From assembly GCA_016490735.1 (NCBI GenBank), contig JAEMWC010000014.1:796001-860000 (forward strand): a DNA stretch of 64,000 nt, in the 5' to 3' direction. Both the position numbers and the translations under genes were made by a program. The stretch is from Pachyseris speciosa (lineage: Eukaryota; Cnidaria; Anthozoa; Scleractinia; Pachyseridae). The first letter of the stretch is position 1; every line of letters begins with the position of its first letter. The notes beneath the pieces were generated by a model. It made no database searches and was not told the DNA's origin. It was given only the letters and a program-made list of their open reading frames with translations. This document shows, piece by piece, positions 1 to 10,767 of this stretch.

Positions 1-260
1 TAGACACGCGAGTTTCCAAGATGGCGGCTTTTGAGCGAAGGCGTCGAGAGCGACTAAATTAAGGCAATTCTTTACACCAGCGGACTTATGCAATAAAGGC
101 TTGGTTTCTAAGTCAAACTGAATAATGTCAATAATGGGGTTTACCTCGGTGTAAAAACCTGGCGAGGTTTTCTTTGTTTTATGTTTTATCAGGTATTGTT
201 TTGCTGTACGTCATTGTTTAGTGAGTTTCACAGGTTTTTACACCGCGGTAGAGCCAAATA
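1..260. other. Upstream of the first exon; nothing firm
   Basis: A short frame opens at an ATG near position 21 and stops after about 13 codons. Otherwise I see only AT-rich sequence that could be promoter or 5' UTR of the exon at 261. Confidence 0.3.
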
Positions 261-523
261 ATGGCTAGCGAGTATGGAGAAAGAGCAGAAACTCTTACTT
301 CATTTCTTGCCTTCGACCATTCTCAGGGCAGTGCTTTGCTCAATGAATCCCAACATCGACTGGCTGCGAATTTAGCACTTTTTTGTTGTGATTTTGTCTG
401 GACTTATCCTTCACAGAACCGGTTAAAAGCGGCTATTTTGGAAAGCTCATTCCCTAGTAATAGTATTCGAACGTGCGGAAGATTGTCAGAACGAGGAAAT
501 GAATTGCAAAATTTGTATCAAAG
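261..523 (+). CDS. First coding exon of an unrecognised host gene (partial)
   Basis: An ATG at 261 opens a frame of about 87 codons that runs into a good splice donor, GTGAGT, at 524. The peptide is of mixed composition with an apolar stretch around residues 33-48 and no domain I recognise. The following intron would contain the whole Kolobok element that begins at 884, so later exons, if any, lie beyond 10.2 kb or outside the window; I could not find a continuing exon. The 5' region has no clear TATA box. It could also be a fortuitous ORF; the donor and the length are the only support. Confidence 0.4.
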
Positions 524-879
524 GTGAGTAATTTTACTAAAATCTGACTAAAATGGTGACTGAATAAGGGGCAGTAACCGAACTTTTTCAATTAAAAATT
601 GTCCAAAGTTTTTTAACGTTTTCAGTCTAAAAACAACACAGAACACTCCGTTAAAGGTTTATATTTCATATGCGACGTGTGGAAAATAAGCAGCGTTGCC
701 CTGAAGTTTTAGGTTGAAATTCATACATTCTTTCGTAACTCCGGCGGCCATTTTAAAGGCCGCGTGACGCATGAATAAATTAGGGACTTAAAGCATCGAC
801 GACGGGAACGGCAACGGCGACGGAAAAACCGAGAAAATACTGGGGAGAGGACGCGCTTGCGCAGTGAAATTGGAAGCAG
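524..879. other. Intron-like sequence with a MITE remnant
   Basis: At 779-826 a stretch reading GACGACGGGAACGGCAACGG resembles the terminus of the MITE found complete at 19773-20134. No other end of that MITE was found nearby, so this is a truncated relic. The Kolobok element inserted about 50 bp downstream of it. No coding potential is visible. Confidence 0.4.
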
Positions 880-883
880 TTAA

Positions 884-1110
884 AGTGGTACTACGACCAA
901 AATTTTGCATTTCCATAACTTAACATTTTTGGAAACCTTAACTTATAAATACTTACCCTGCCAAGTTTCATCTCAATATTCCCACGGGAAGTCCGATTAT
1001 TTTATTGTTCTTTTCCGCTTTCGGCCGCCCGCCATTACTAAATTCGAAAATTGCCGAGTGTAGCCGAAAGATCTGGCACTAGTTCATCCCTATCGGAAGT
1101 GACGTCATAT
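884..1110 (+). repeat. Left terminal/subterminal inverted repeat of the Kolobok element
   Basis: The first 14 bases match the inverted right end exactly. Further in, shared islands occur in the same order at both ends: CCGCCATTACT near 1030 and GAAGTGACGTCATAT near 1097. The inverted repeat is therefore long and imperfect, about 230 bp, with conserved end, middle and inner blocks. Confidence 0.8.
1100..1107. promoter_or_regulatory. CRE/ATF-like palindrome TGACGTCA, left end
   Basis: TGACGTCA lies about 99 bp upstream of the transposase ATG at 1206. This is the consensus cAMP-response (CREB/ATF) site. The same octamer lies in the right inverted repeat upstream of the second gene, so it may drive both. 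Binding is inference. Confidence 0.5.
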
Positions 1111-1205
1111 TCGCATCACAACAAAGTAACGTGGCTAATTCTCTATGCACTCTTTGAGAAGTGAGAGGTCTTCGCAGGGTTTTTCTTGCGCTGTCACCCT
1201 ACAAA

Positions 1206-4200
1206 ATGCCTCCAAGGCGATGTGTAGTTCAAGACTGCAATCAAGTAAGCGATAAAGAACTGGGAATTTCGATGCACACTTCTCCTGCAAGCGGCAGTGG
1301 ACGTGCCAAATGGAAGAGATTTGTGTGTCAACATAGAAATTTCTTCAATCCGAAGGGCACGTTTGGTGTATGCTCCTTGCATTTCACTAATGACTGTTTC
1401 ACTCGTGCAGTGCACATAAAAGGAACTGAGAGGCGTTTAAAGCCAGGTTCTGTCCCAACTATTTGGAAAAAAGCCACAGTTTCCCTCAGCGGAAGAAGTC
1501 GTCGACGGGTGAGTAAAATTTTCGCACAATCTGTGATTTCGCGTGTCTGTCACTTCTGACGGCTATGATATGCGCCATTCCTTGAACACACGCACATCTA
1601 AATCTGTTTTGGCAACTACTACAAAGGTGCTTTGCTTCGAGTCTGGTTGTTTTATGTTTACAAGCTGTCGGCATTTGCATGCCAATCTTTCATTGCCCCA
1701 CACATTTACCCAAATTGTGTATGCTTACTTTTACTGTGTTTACCACGTGCACCGGTTATCAGGATTATTCCTGATTAAGATTTTACCCAGTTCCACTTCT
1801 CAGCAGTACAATCAGTAATGTGCGAGGTATTTACTGATCACCAACGGGCATATATGATCATGAAGCAAGATGCTACTGAAATGCCATTTCTCTCAGCCAT
1901 CTCAAAAGCTGATGGCTATGTCAACAAAAAATCTTTGAGAACAATGAATTCCTGTCTGCAGGTCTGATCTCCAATTTTCTTTCAATGGTTTATTTCTGAT
2001 GACCTGAATTGAATTTCTAGATGTATCGATTCACAAGTTATTATCTTCCACTCCATATTTGTATAGAATTCTTATAGCTACACTGAAGAGGCAGAACGGT
2101 TACTGTAAATAAAATGAAATTCCTGCACTTGGGTTGAAACAAATGTTGTGTTTTGCAGGAAACAAAATTTAGGTGAATGAATATAGTATTAGTGCAATCT
2201 ATTGATTGTTATGCTGGCTAAATTTTAATGTTAGGTTATCTAACTGATAAAATATAAAACCTTTGCCTGACAGGTAATAAATGACATAATGGTAGACCAG
2301 GAGGCTGAAGTTGTTGAAATGGAGGAGAATGAGGTGCCTCCAGTTCAAGAAATGTTTCAGAGTGATGATGAGTTGCAAGGTGTTAGTCATGAAGTTCAGG
2401 CTTCTGATGTAGTTGAAACAACTGAGGTGATTCCGCTACAGGTGGATGACATGGCCAGCCAAGTAGTTTGTGTGCAGATTCAAGCAGCAAATGTGGTTCA
2501 GACAGAGGGTCCCAATGCAGAGGAAGTTGTCCAGGCAGCTTATCGTGAGAGGGTACAAACAGAGGTGGTGGGGCATGATGAGGTTATGCAGGTGGACGAA
2601 GTCACACAAGCAGACAATTTACTGGGGCTTTCTGACTCGGAGGTAGGTACACACTCATAATAACTATACAAGAATGACAGCATGATAAACTTAGAAAAGT
2701 ACAGTAATTTCTTTTGGTACACAAATTAGTAACAAACAATATTTTGTGATGAGCTGAAGTAATTCTACATGTATGATTGTCCACAATTTCCTTTTTAGAT
2801 GACTGAAAAAAAAAATACATGTGAAGTGTGCAATGCAATGAAGACCGAAATAAGCCAATTAAAGGGCAAGGTTACACGGTTGAAAAATAAACTGGCCACC
2901 AACCAACAGCAGTGGGTTGAAACCTTCAAAGAACTGCAAGAGCAGAATCGCTTGTGTATGGTGAATACTGGTAAGATTGCAGTGATGCTTGACACTATGA
3001 ACAATGTGACAATGATAACAGCACTTATGTGTCAACCCACTGTTACTATGGCTTAGTACTATTACCACATGAATGTCATGAATTCCTGTTCAATGTTGAA
3101 TTTCAACTAATAACTTTCTCATTTTCTTTTAATAATAAATTATTATTCTTTTTGTGTGTGTTTAGCTGTTCAAACTGATGACTATGTTGGAAATGAGCCA
3201 GATATTCCACCTGAAAACCTTGAAAGGTCAAAAGAACCACACACTGTCCACGATCAGGCAGAGGATGATGAAGAGTTGATTAATGGCCACAGTTGGTGCG
3301 ATGATCTGGATGACCCTACATGGAACCCCGAAAAAATCGATAGCGACTATCAACAAATTAAAGATGAAGATGACACCAGCAACACTCATGACAATCCAAG
3401 GTACACATTCACCAGATAATTGTTATAAATGACTCCTTGCAGTTAAAATGCAACTTGATGCCCCAGGCAATTTCTATGGCCACCTCACAAAAGGTAACTG
3501 CAAATTCCCAGTGGGCTGCGCCCATTGTCAACTATCACGAAATAGAAATCTTGTGCTCATAATCTAATTGTTTAATAGAAAACTTAAGATTTACAATATT
3601 TTCTATCTTCTAGGCTAGACATTGAAGGGAAGAATATTAGAGAAGAACCGAAGGGCATAGTGTTCTTGTCCAAGCCGCTGACCCTTTTTCAGTTCTGCCA
3701 CTTGTGCTTCTTTCCAAAGCCTCAAGTTGCTGTCACTCAAATGGGAACGATGTTAACCATTGAATCTGTGTGCAGCAACTGTGGTGAGACCCAGACTTGG
3801 AAGAGCCAGCCGGATCTTCTTGGCAAGTTTCCTGCAGGAAATCTGCTCTTAAGCTTTGCTGTGTTATCTGCTGGAGCATCAATAAGGAAGGTGCTTTTGG
3901 TGTTTCGGCATATGGGTATGTTGGTATATCATGAACCAGCATACTATTATCACCAAAGGCACCTCCTTATACCATCTGTGGTGGCTTTCTGGAGAAAGTA
4001 CCAAAAAAAGTTGTTAGAAAGGCTGAAAGACCAAGAAGTGGTGCTGGCTGGTGATGGCCGCCATGATAGCATGGGACATTCCGCAAAATATGGAACATAC
4101 ACCTTGTTTTGTTGTACCATTGGATTAATCATCCACATTGTACTTGTGCAGGTATGCCATTTTACATTTTGTGCTAAACTAAATATCACTACCAGTTTCA

Positions 4201-7200
4201 GGAACATATTGAACATAACTAGACCTTTTCACCAACATGAAAACCACTGTGGTTTTTTGGGGGTTAATGGCATTCAATTCAGAGGAGAGGATATGTAACC
4301 TGGGGTATCCTGTTATTGCAGCTATTAGACATATGGAATTTAAAGCGTAAGAAAGGTCTTGGTGTTTTGTCCTTATGAGAAGAGGGATGTCTCTAAGGAC
4401 TTGATTAAATGATTGAAAGTCATCTTCACCCAACCCCCCGGCCCAGCACCTGGTTCTCTTGAAAAACTATCATTTGTATTTTTCTTTTGTCTTGGAGACC
4501 CTCCCTTCTACCCGCCAAGAATTGCCCAGCCCCTCTGTTGGGCGGCGAAAGTGAAGCAGTATGAGGATTTTCTGAAATACATGTTTACACAATTTCTTTC
4601 CTTTTCCTTTAACCAAAATTCCATAATTCATTTTCTTCCATTAAAAATTGAATTGAATTGAATTCCATTTCATTGCTTTCAGGCTAATCAGGCAGGAAGC
4701 AGCTCGGCTATGGAGTTCTTAGCCTTTGAAAAGGCATTCACTTTCTTGCTGGGAACAGGGATGATAATTAAGTCATTTATCTCTGACCGACATACCTCAA
4801 TAGCAAAATGGATGAGGGAAGACTGCCCCAAGAAATGTCGTGACCTTGGGAAACCTGTTGTACAACACTTCTTCGACATTTGGCACATTGGAAAAAGTAA
4901 GTTACCTTTGCAAGCAGAATTGTCAGACGAGGTCAAAGTAAACTATAATTTACGTGTATCCTATAAAATTAATGTTATCTGTCATGGAAAGTTAACACCC
5001 TTTACCTGTCAAGTACTGCATACACTAAAAAGTTGATCATGTTTTATACATTACCTATTCACTTCATATTTTGTTTTCTATACAGATATGATAGCAAAAA
5101 CCATATCTGTGTATTGTATGATACAAAGGAAAGCCCACTGACACCCTGACAATTTCCACCTTTATAAAGATATCATTTTATCATCAAATCTTTTCCAGAA
5201 ATACAGAAGGTCTTGACAAAACTAAGCAAAGAGAAAGGATGCGAGATAATTGGCAGGTGGAAGAAAGCCTGTGTGAGGCACTTTTACTGGGCCGTCACAT
5301 CAACCCAAGAACATCTTGGAGAAGTCAAATTGGCAAAATTCCATGCCTTCCTTTCCCACATCCTAAACAAGCACAAAGATCTACCAAACAGATTATTCAA
5401 TGCTTGTGCCCATGGAAACATAACAAACCCACACATATGGATGAACAAAGGTATGACAGATCAGCCTATTTCCACTAGTTTTATTACTCCTGTATAGACC
5501 AAAATCCAAATTACCGGTAATGGCTAAACAATATACATTGATGTTCTAATACTTCTATGATGTGGCCCCTCTGAGGTACACTTTTTGATACAAGGTAAAA
5601 ATATAGCCTGACTATAACAGTGCTTCAAGAGGATTTTTACACAATTTTTATCTTTTGATTATAGTATCAGAGGCATATGAGAAGCTAAATACAGCCCTAA
5701 ACAAGACGACATTGACGAAGGCTATTAAAAAGGCCTCCTCATTAGAGCAGACCAGTTGCCTTGAGGGTTACCATTCAGTGGTGAACCAATTTGCACCCAA
5801 AATGTTTGCCTATTCATATCTTGGCATGCTTTGCAGGTACTTCCATTGTTACTCTATACAATGTAAATGGTACGAGGTTTTGCCCATTATTCAGGTCCAA
5901 CACATTTTACTGGATTGTTCTCACATATATATTTTGTGGCACATATTGGGCTTGTATGGTATAATCTCTTATTAAACACGTCTGTTGTCGCAGAAACCAG
6001 TCAGACACAACTCTAAAGAAATTATGCAACCAGTAGTTAATCTGTGATCACTGTTGAATAAAGTTGTATTGAATTATGTTCCACAGATCACAATCAATTT
6101 CAGTCAAGGTTGAAGGGAAAATTTAAATATTCTTTTGTTTATCCTCCTTGCTCTTTTGTTGATATACATATAGTGCAATTTGAAACAAGTCTCTGGTGTT
6201 AGGTTTGTTTAATTACTTAAATGTCTTTAACAGAACAATCATGGCTGCACTGCACTTCAATTACAACTTGAAGAGAGAGAGCAAAGTTGATGATGAGGGC
6301 CACCCTGTTCTTCATGTGTACTACCCTAAATTCAAAGAAGGGGAAGCAACAGTGAGAGAAGCCAGAGTGTCCTCAAACTATGGTACTTATAAATCTAAAT
6401 ACATAAATGTTCAAAAAAACTAACATGATGCTATTGCCAAGCCATGAACTATCCATACTACTAAAGATTGTTGTTTAAACAGATTATGTAGCCGACATAT
6501 ATGAAACCCTTACCACCACCCCAAGGGCAGAGCTGAAGTTACTGGAGCAAGAACTTAAGCAGGAGGTTCCTGAACCTATTCACAGCATGTTGGGTGAGAA
6601 GCAAGACAAGGAGGAGGCAATAACTAAATACAAGCAAAGAAAAACACTAGAGACAATAATTATTCCTCCTACATGTACAGGTATATACACCATTAAATTA
6701 AGACCAAATTGATTGCAAGGCTGGTACTACGGCAGAAGGGCAAAATTTATTGGTCAATATTTCAACTAGCAGAGCTAGTCTTCTTCAGGGCCAGTACTTG
6801 ATACAAGAAAAATAACGGCTCTAAAATTTGAATATAGATGATCATCTATATTCAAATTTTAGAGCCGTTATTTTTCTTGTATCAAGTACTGGCCCTGAAG
6901 AAGACTAGCTCTGCTAGTTGAAATATTGACCAATAAATTTTGCCCTTCTGCCGTAGTACCAGCCTTGCAATCAATTTGGTTTTACAACACTTAGAGTGAT
7001 GTCTGGTACGAGCATTTCTTGATCAAGAGATCCGGCAATAACAACCCAAGTAGTTTAATTATTCGTTGCGTGGTCTCCTGCATCCAAACGTTGTGTATTA
7101 AATTAAGGGTTGATGAAAAAGGGGAGACATTTTTTATACTTTAACTTGACTAATCAAGATTTTATGTAAGCATACAAGTAACAAAAACTAGTAATTCTAA

Positions 7201-7402
7201 AAAAATTTAGGTAGCAATCAATTTCACCAAAATCTGCTGCTATTGATGTATTTCTTTCTGGTTTGCTATGTCAGAGGAGGAGCTTCATCCAAGAGATGAG
7301 GAGAGGACAGCCAGTGGCAGGAGAATTCCACACTGTCTGAAATGTGGAAAGCCAAAGCAGGGTCACAAGAGAGGCCAATGTCCAGTAGAAAGCAATGAAT
7401 GA
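1206..7402 (+). CDS. Kolobok transposase, THAP domain plus DDE nuclease, 11 exons
   Basis: Proposed exons: 1206-1508, 2274-2642, 2799-2970, 3166-3400, 3614-4151, 4683-4896, 5199-5450, 5665-5836, 6234-6382, 6483-6680 and 7275-7402. They total 2730 nt with matching phases, giving 909 aa. The ATG at 1206 was chosen because the THAP domain starts there. Residues 1-90 form the C2CH zinc domain (C6, C11, C56, H59, W36, VPTIW near 84) that in this family binds the terminal repeats. An acidic linker and a coiled-coil-like stretch (exon 3) follow. Two CxxC pairs (388/391, 413/416) precede the nuclease. Probable catalytic residues are D507 (GDGRHDS), D574 (SDRH) and E728 (LEGYHS), with the D604-x2-H607 motif (DIWH) known in several DDE superfamilies. 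A zinc-knuckle-like C888-x2-C891-x6-H898-x4-C903 ends the protein. No stop or frameshift was seen. Confidence 0.87.
6703..6980. repeat. Perfect 278-bp palindrome in the last transposase intron
   Basis: The two 139-base arms are exact reverse complements with no spacer; the centre falls between 6841 and 6842 (TAGATGATCATCTA). Each arm contains CTGAAGAAGACTAGC followed by GCTAGTTGAAA. The pairing stops abruptly at 6702/6981. It lies in intron 10 (6681-7274) and does not touch an exon or splice site. It could be a fold-back insertion or a cloning/assembly fold-back artefact. Confidence 0.9.
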
Positions 7403-7941
7403 TGTAAAAAAAAAAAAAGATTTTTTTAACTTTCTGTAGCAAGATGCTTTTATAATTTTAAAAAAGGGCTTCTCCCTGAATTTGGTTCTTTAGTTTCGGT
7501 TATTGTTATATGATGGAAGTTCAATAATCATCTGTTAGTCTAAGATTAAGATCTCTCATTAAAATTCCATGATGACAAAAGGAGAAAAATTTTATTGTCA
7601 ATTTGTTCACTTTGTTTGTTATACACAGCCAAGTCTTGAACTCAGACAGTGAAAATTAAAATTAATAATGGTAATGTATTGTTGTGTTTTTGTTTATTGC
7701 ATTACACTTAGACAGATTCTGTTTTGTTAATGTGTAGTCCCAGAAAAATTCTGTACTTCCCCATGGAAGGATTTCAATTTCCTTGGGACAGGGTGGTTGA
7801 AATGTATCAAGTGTAACTGGAATTTCCAAAAGGGGAAGTGAACTTTAAAAGAAATCCCTTCCGTTGGAGAGGTTTGAATATTTGGTGGAACAACACATGC
7901 ATTGGTCGGAGGTCTGACTCACAGTAAGGAACTATGAGCTT
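7403..7941. other. Convergent 3' region between the two Kolobok genes
   Basis: This 540-bp AT-rich stretch separates the transposase stop (7400-7402) from the stop of the opposing gene (7942-7944). It must hold both 3' UTRs. I see no coding potential and no classical AATAAA that I would assign with confidence. Confidence 0.5.
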
Positions 7942-9899
7942 CTAATCATCATCTTCAAAACCATGGTATTGCCCATTCTCGTCTGGGAATTGCTTTCTTA
8001 TTTTAGCATATGCACAACATGGTAGAGGATAGCGTCGTGAGCGGCCAATATGCTCCCAGAGTAGCCTGGTGAACTGCCGGTATGCCACTGATCTGAAGAA
8101 CCTAACAAAACAAGATTTGAAGAATAATTATAGGCAAGCATTTTGGTCCCTTTCTGCCTAAAATAACTAAAGTTTAAACGAGGAATGAAAGAAATAACAA
8201 AGAATACTAAACTGACTAATCCCCACAGTTGGATAGCCGAATGGTAGCTGGAGTATTCACTAAATACACCTGTAACTTACCCTGTAAGAGCCTTAAGTTC
8301 TTCACAAGGTACAGTAATGGCCCACGTATGAGAACCTGCATTTTTCGATGTAGCCTAAATAGGTTCTTATATAAATGTTACTTAAAGCAAATTTAGGCAC
8401 AGGCAGCCCAGACGTCAAATACGATTAATATGTGACATTCTGCTTTTAGCTGTTTATAAGACAATGTATGAGAATGCTTTGAAAAGTGCTCTAAATGCTA
8501 CATGTAGATATCAATTTAATAAAAGTGGCTTACCATATGTTTGCATAATGTGACGTATTAATCGTATTCGACATCTGGGCTGCATGTGATTTAGGCTACC
8601 AAGGTTCTTAAAATAGGTTCTTATATTTTCATATGAATTCCATCTGAATATACTATATATATTATAAATATCATCTCATAATAAAGTATAAATCATTTAT
8701 TTGTACCATAGAGCAATGCCTATAGGCAGTTCAGTGCAGGTACAGCATAATTATGTCCTTTACAAAACATAACAAAGAAACTCAGTAGAGTACATACTTG
8801 CAAGTACTTGGGGAATTATTTGAATGGCAAACACACTAGACATAGAACATGGTAATGTCAAGTTACTTTTAAATAGATGATCTTAATTCAGCAGTCTCTA
8901 CCTATGCACTTTTACAGCAACCCCACTAATAAGAACCTAACTTAAAATTTTAGGCTAAATAGGTTCTTATGTGGTGGGGCTTAAAATGAAAATTTTAGCC
9001 TAACATGTTCTTAAAACCCAGGTTCTTATACGTGGGCTATTACTGTATTTGTGTTTCTAAAAGGTAGTCAAAGTAACAATAATCAGTTGAAAATGGAAAT
9101 AATGATTATGCCTTGGTAGCTATAGTGCACTAAAAATCTGTATGCTTACATAAAAAGCTGGGGATCCCCTGTTGATGTATTCAGTGCAAAACAAATACTA
9201 GGTAACTTACTCTGCTTCCGTTCTTCGTCCTTGAGTGAACATTGTACGGTAGGATTTCCCAGACTTAGTCTTGAGACTTAAAGAAGCAATTTGCAAGACG
9301 TGATTGTTCAGGCAAACATCTTGAAATCCAGGATGAAGGGTGATACATCGACTTCGATCGCCATATTGCTCCATAACCTCACCACAACGATCGATCTCCT
9401 GACAGCATTGGCACTCTTCTGCTTTTGTGCTAAATTCAACCGAACAGTTGGAACAGGAGCACCTTGATAAAAAAAAAAATTGGCTTCAGGTTATACTAGA
9501 AAGCTAAAAAAACTGGCAACTACAGAGAATGTTTCTCAAAACCGTCATAGCAACCGAGTAAACACTCTGTAAACAAAACACGATACTGAAAACCAACATC
9601 CAAACTTACTACAAAACAGCGACAGGCTTCTTAAATAAACTTAAAATTCCAATTATCAGTTGTTCATCATACCATGCATCAACTGCTACTTCTTGAGTGA
9701 ATCTTTTCTGGTATTCCCGCTCTAAGTCAGCTTCTTGAGCCATTCTTGCATCCTGTTCCGCTGCTTCTTGTTCGGTGGCTAGGGGTTCCAAATCCTCATC
9801 ATATGGAACGAAGCCGCCAGTTTCAACTATTTCTTCATTGTAACTTTCTTCGAATTCACTTCCAGATGAACTGGAGGAAGAATTCGACGACGAATACAT
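7942..9899 (-). CDS. P2X7-ballast-domain protein encoded by the Kolobok element
   Basis: Exons on the minus strand are 9899-9613, 9462-9211 and 8101-7942: 699 nt, 232 aa. The first donor overlaps a second GT (GTAGTAAGT); using the outer GT at 9612 keeps the frame, while the inner one creates a stop. The N-terminus is serine-rich then acidic and helical (residues 1-95). From C97 the pattern C-S-C-x2-C, E-C-x-C-C (113-116), C135-x3-H139-P-G-F-x2-V-C146-L-N matches the zinc-binding cysteine-rich ballast of the P2X7 C-terminus. The last exon continues with AYRQF, a PLPCC motif, KIRKQFP and GFEDDD, also as in that domain. No channel domain or membrane segment is present, so it is not a receptor; its role in transposition is unknown. 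It starts near the right terminal repeat and converges on the transposase. Confidence 0.82.
8312..9045. mobile_element. Nested Tc1/mariner-like MITE (TA duplication)
   Basis: Ends are inverted repeats of about 27 bp (CAGTAATGGCCCACGTATGA and its inverted partner with A for G at two sites), flanked by TA at 8310-8311 and 9046-9047. The 734-bp interior has no coding sequence but repeats the unit AGGTTCTTAT in both orientations and holds a second inverted pair (about 8406-8446 and 8544-8582). It lies wholly within intron 2 of the ballast gene. CAGT ends with TA duplication are typical of Tc1/mariner derivatives. Confidence 0.75.
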
Positions 9900-9959
9900 C
9901 TCCTAAACTGTGTTGCATTCCCTCTGTATTCTCTCTATGAACACACGAAGAGCGAGGCG

Positions 9960-10205
9960 AATGTGCGCATATGACGTCACGTACGCACTTCTGAGTAAAT
10001 CCGCTTTTTAGTAATGTCGCCGGCTCACTTTTGCGGAATGAGTAATGGCGGACGGGTTTTTTGCGCTTTTCGACCCACTATTTCACAGCTTATTTTACTC
10101 GCATCGTTCTAAATTCTTGTACACTAAGTTTTTATGAACATATTGACTAAATTTACGTTGAAAAAGGCATAAAAGAAAGACCGAAAATTTCGTCGTAGTA
10201 CCACT
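9960..10205 (-). repeat. Right terminal/subterminal inverted repeat of the Kolobok element
   Basis: Reverse complement of the left end: terminal AGTGGTACTACGAC at 10192-10205, the CGCCATTACT block near 10040 and the TGACGTCA block at 9972-9979. A second GCGACATTACT-like block near 10013 suggests a local duplication within this repeat. Confidence 0.8.
9972..9979. promoter_or_regulatory. CRE/ATF-like palindrome TGACGTCA, right end
   Basis: The matching octamer sits about 73 bp upstream of the minus-strand ATG at 9897-9899. Its context (GTGACGTCATAT.CGCA read inward) matches the left end, so it is a conserved part of the terminal repeat. Confidence 0.5.
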
Positions 10206-10274
10206 TTAAGGGGACGAATACAATAGTCGACGACCGTTCTTGGCGCGCTTTGTGAATTGAAAAGTAATATGGAG

Positions 10275-10385
10275 TATCGCAACGTGGACTTCAATGCTAA
10301 TAATTAACAATTATTCACCGAAGTGAAGGTAAATATCCACCACTTTCACCGACACTGAGGTGAATAATTGTTTTAGTATATGCCA
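10275..10385. repeat. Short inverted repeat AACAATTATTCACC
   Basis: AACAATTATTCACCGAAGTG at about 10305 is mirrored by CACTGAGGTGAATAATTGTT near 10354, with a short GGTAAATATCCACCAC spacer. It looks like the end of a small MITE. A related GGTGAATAGTACTTG segment occurs near 13505. Confidence 0.5.
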
Positions 10386-10392
10386 CACAAGC

Positions 10393-10650
10393 TGAACAAG
10401 AAATTCTGCGAGAATTAGAAGCGGCCTTTTTGACCATCCGAGCCGGATTAATGCACAGGATAAGTTCAAGTTGATCGTAATTCAATTTTTGTCACCTTTC
10501 AGTTGGCAGGACAGTCAATTCCTCACTCCGAATGATGCAGAATTTAAAATCCAACTGCGCGTGTAAGGAAGCTTTTGGTGGCCTAGTGGGTCAGTGCGCT
10601 CTTTTCGTACTACAATGACAGCTTAGGGTCGGTGGTTCAAGCCTCAACAG
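10393..10650 (+). repeat. tRNA-like composite repeat, copy 1
   Basis: Contains an A-box-like TGGTGGCCTAGTGGG (10576-10590) and a B-box-like GGTTCAAGCCTC (10633-10644), spaced as in a tRNA-derived SINE head. The upstream 180 bp, from GAACAAGAAATTCTGCGAG on, recur at 39003-39190 with the same tRNA-like piece, so this is a dispersed family, not a functional tRNA gene. A poly-T/pyrimidine stretch follows. Confidence 0.6.
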
Positions 10651-10767
10651 AGTGAAGTTTTTTTTTCTTTGATCTCTTTTTTTTTCTATTCCTTTTCACT
10701 TGTTTTTCTTTTTTCTTTTGTCAACGCTTAAACTGTAAACCTATTTTGCAATTTAACACGGAAAAGT

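Larger units (their letters stand above)
884..10205. mobile_element. Kolobok-type DNA transposon, complete, two genes
   Basis: Both ends carry the terminal inverted repeat AGTGGTACTACGAC, flanked by TTAA at 880-883 and 10206-10209. TTAA duplications are known for Kolobok and piggyBac. The THAP-domain transposase inside points to Kolobok, because piggyBac transposases have no THAP domain. The element is about 9.3 kb and holds two convergent spliced genes with intact frames: the transposase (1206-7402, plus) and a P2X7-ballast-like protein (7942-9899, minus). Younger insertions sit in introns of both: a perfect palindrome at 6703-6980 and a TA-flanked MITE at 8312-9045. Both genes start 300-325 bp inside the ends, so each terminal repeat probably contains a promoter. 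Intact frames and clean duplications suggest a fairly recent arrival or a copy kept under selection. Confidence 0.88.

Noticed and set aside
6880..6930. Hammerhead ribozyme in the 278-bp palindrome
   Set aside because: CTGAAGA and GAAA are present, but there is an extra base before stem II and no U-H cleavage site with a stem III (GAAATATTG follows).
7942..9899. A P2X7 receptor gene
   Set aside because: Only the ballast domain is present; there are no transmembrane segments or extracellular P2X domain, and the frame starts with a serine-rich segment near the transposon end.
9746..9940. Plus-strand frame opposite the ballast gene's first exon
   Set aside because: Shadow of the minus-strand exon, which has the domain continuity and consistent splicing.
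884..10205. piggyBac as the class of the TTAA element
   Set aside because: The transposase has a THAP domain and the SDRH/DIWH nuclease motifs of Kolobok, and no piggyBac features.
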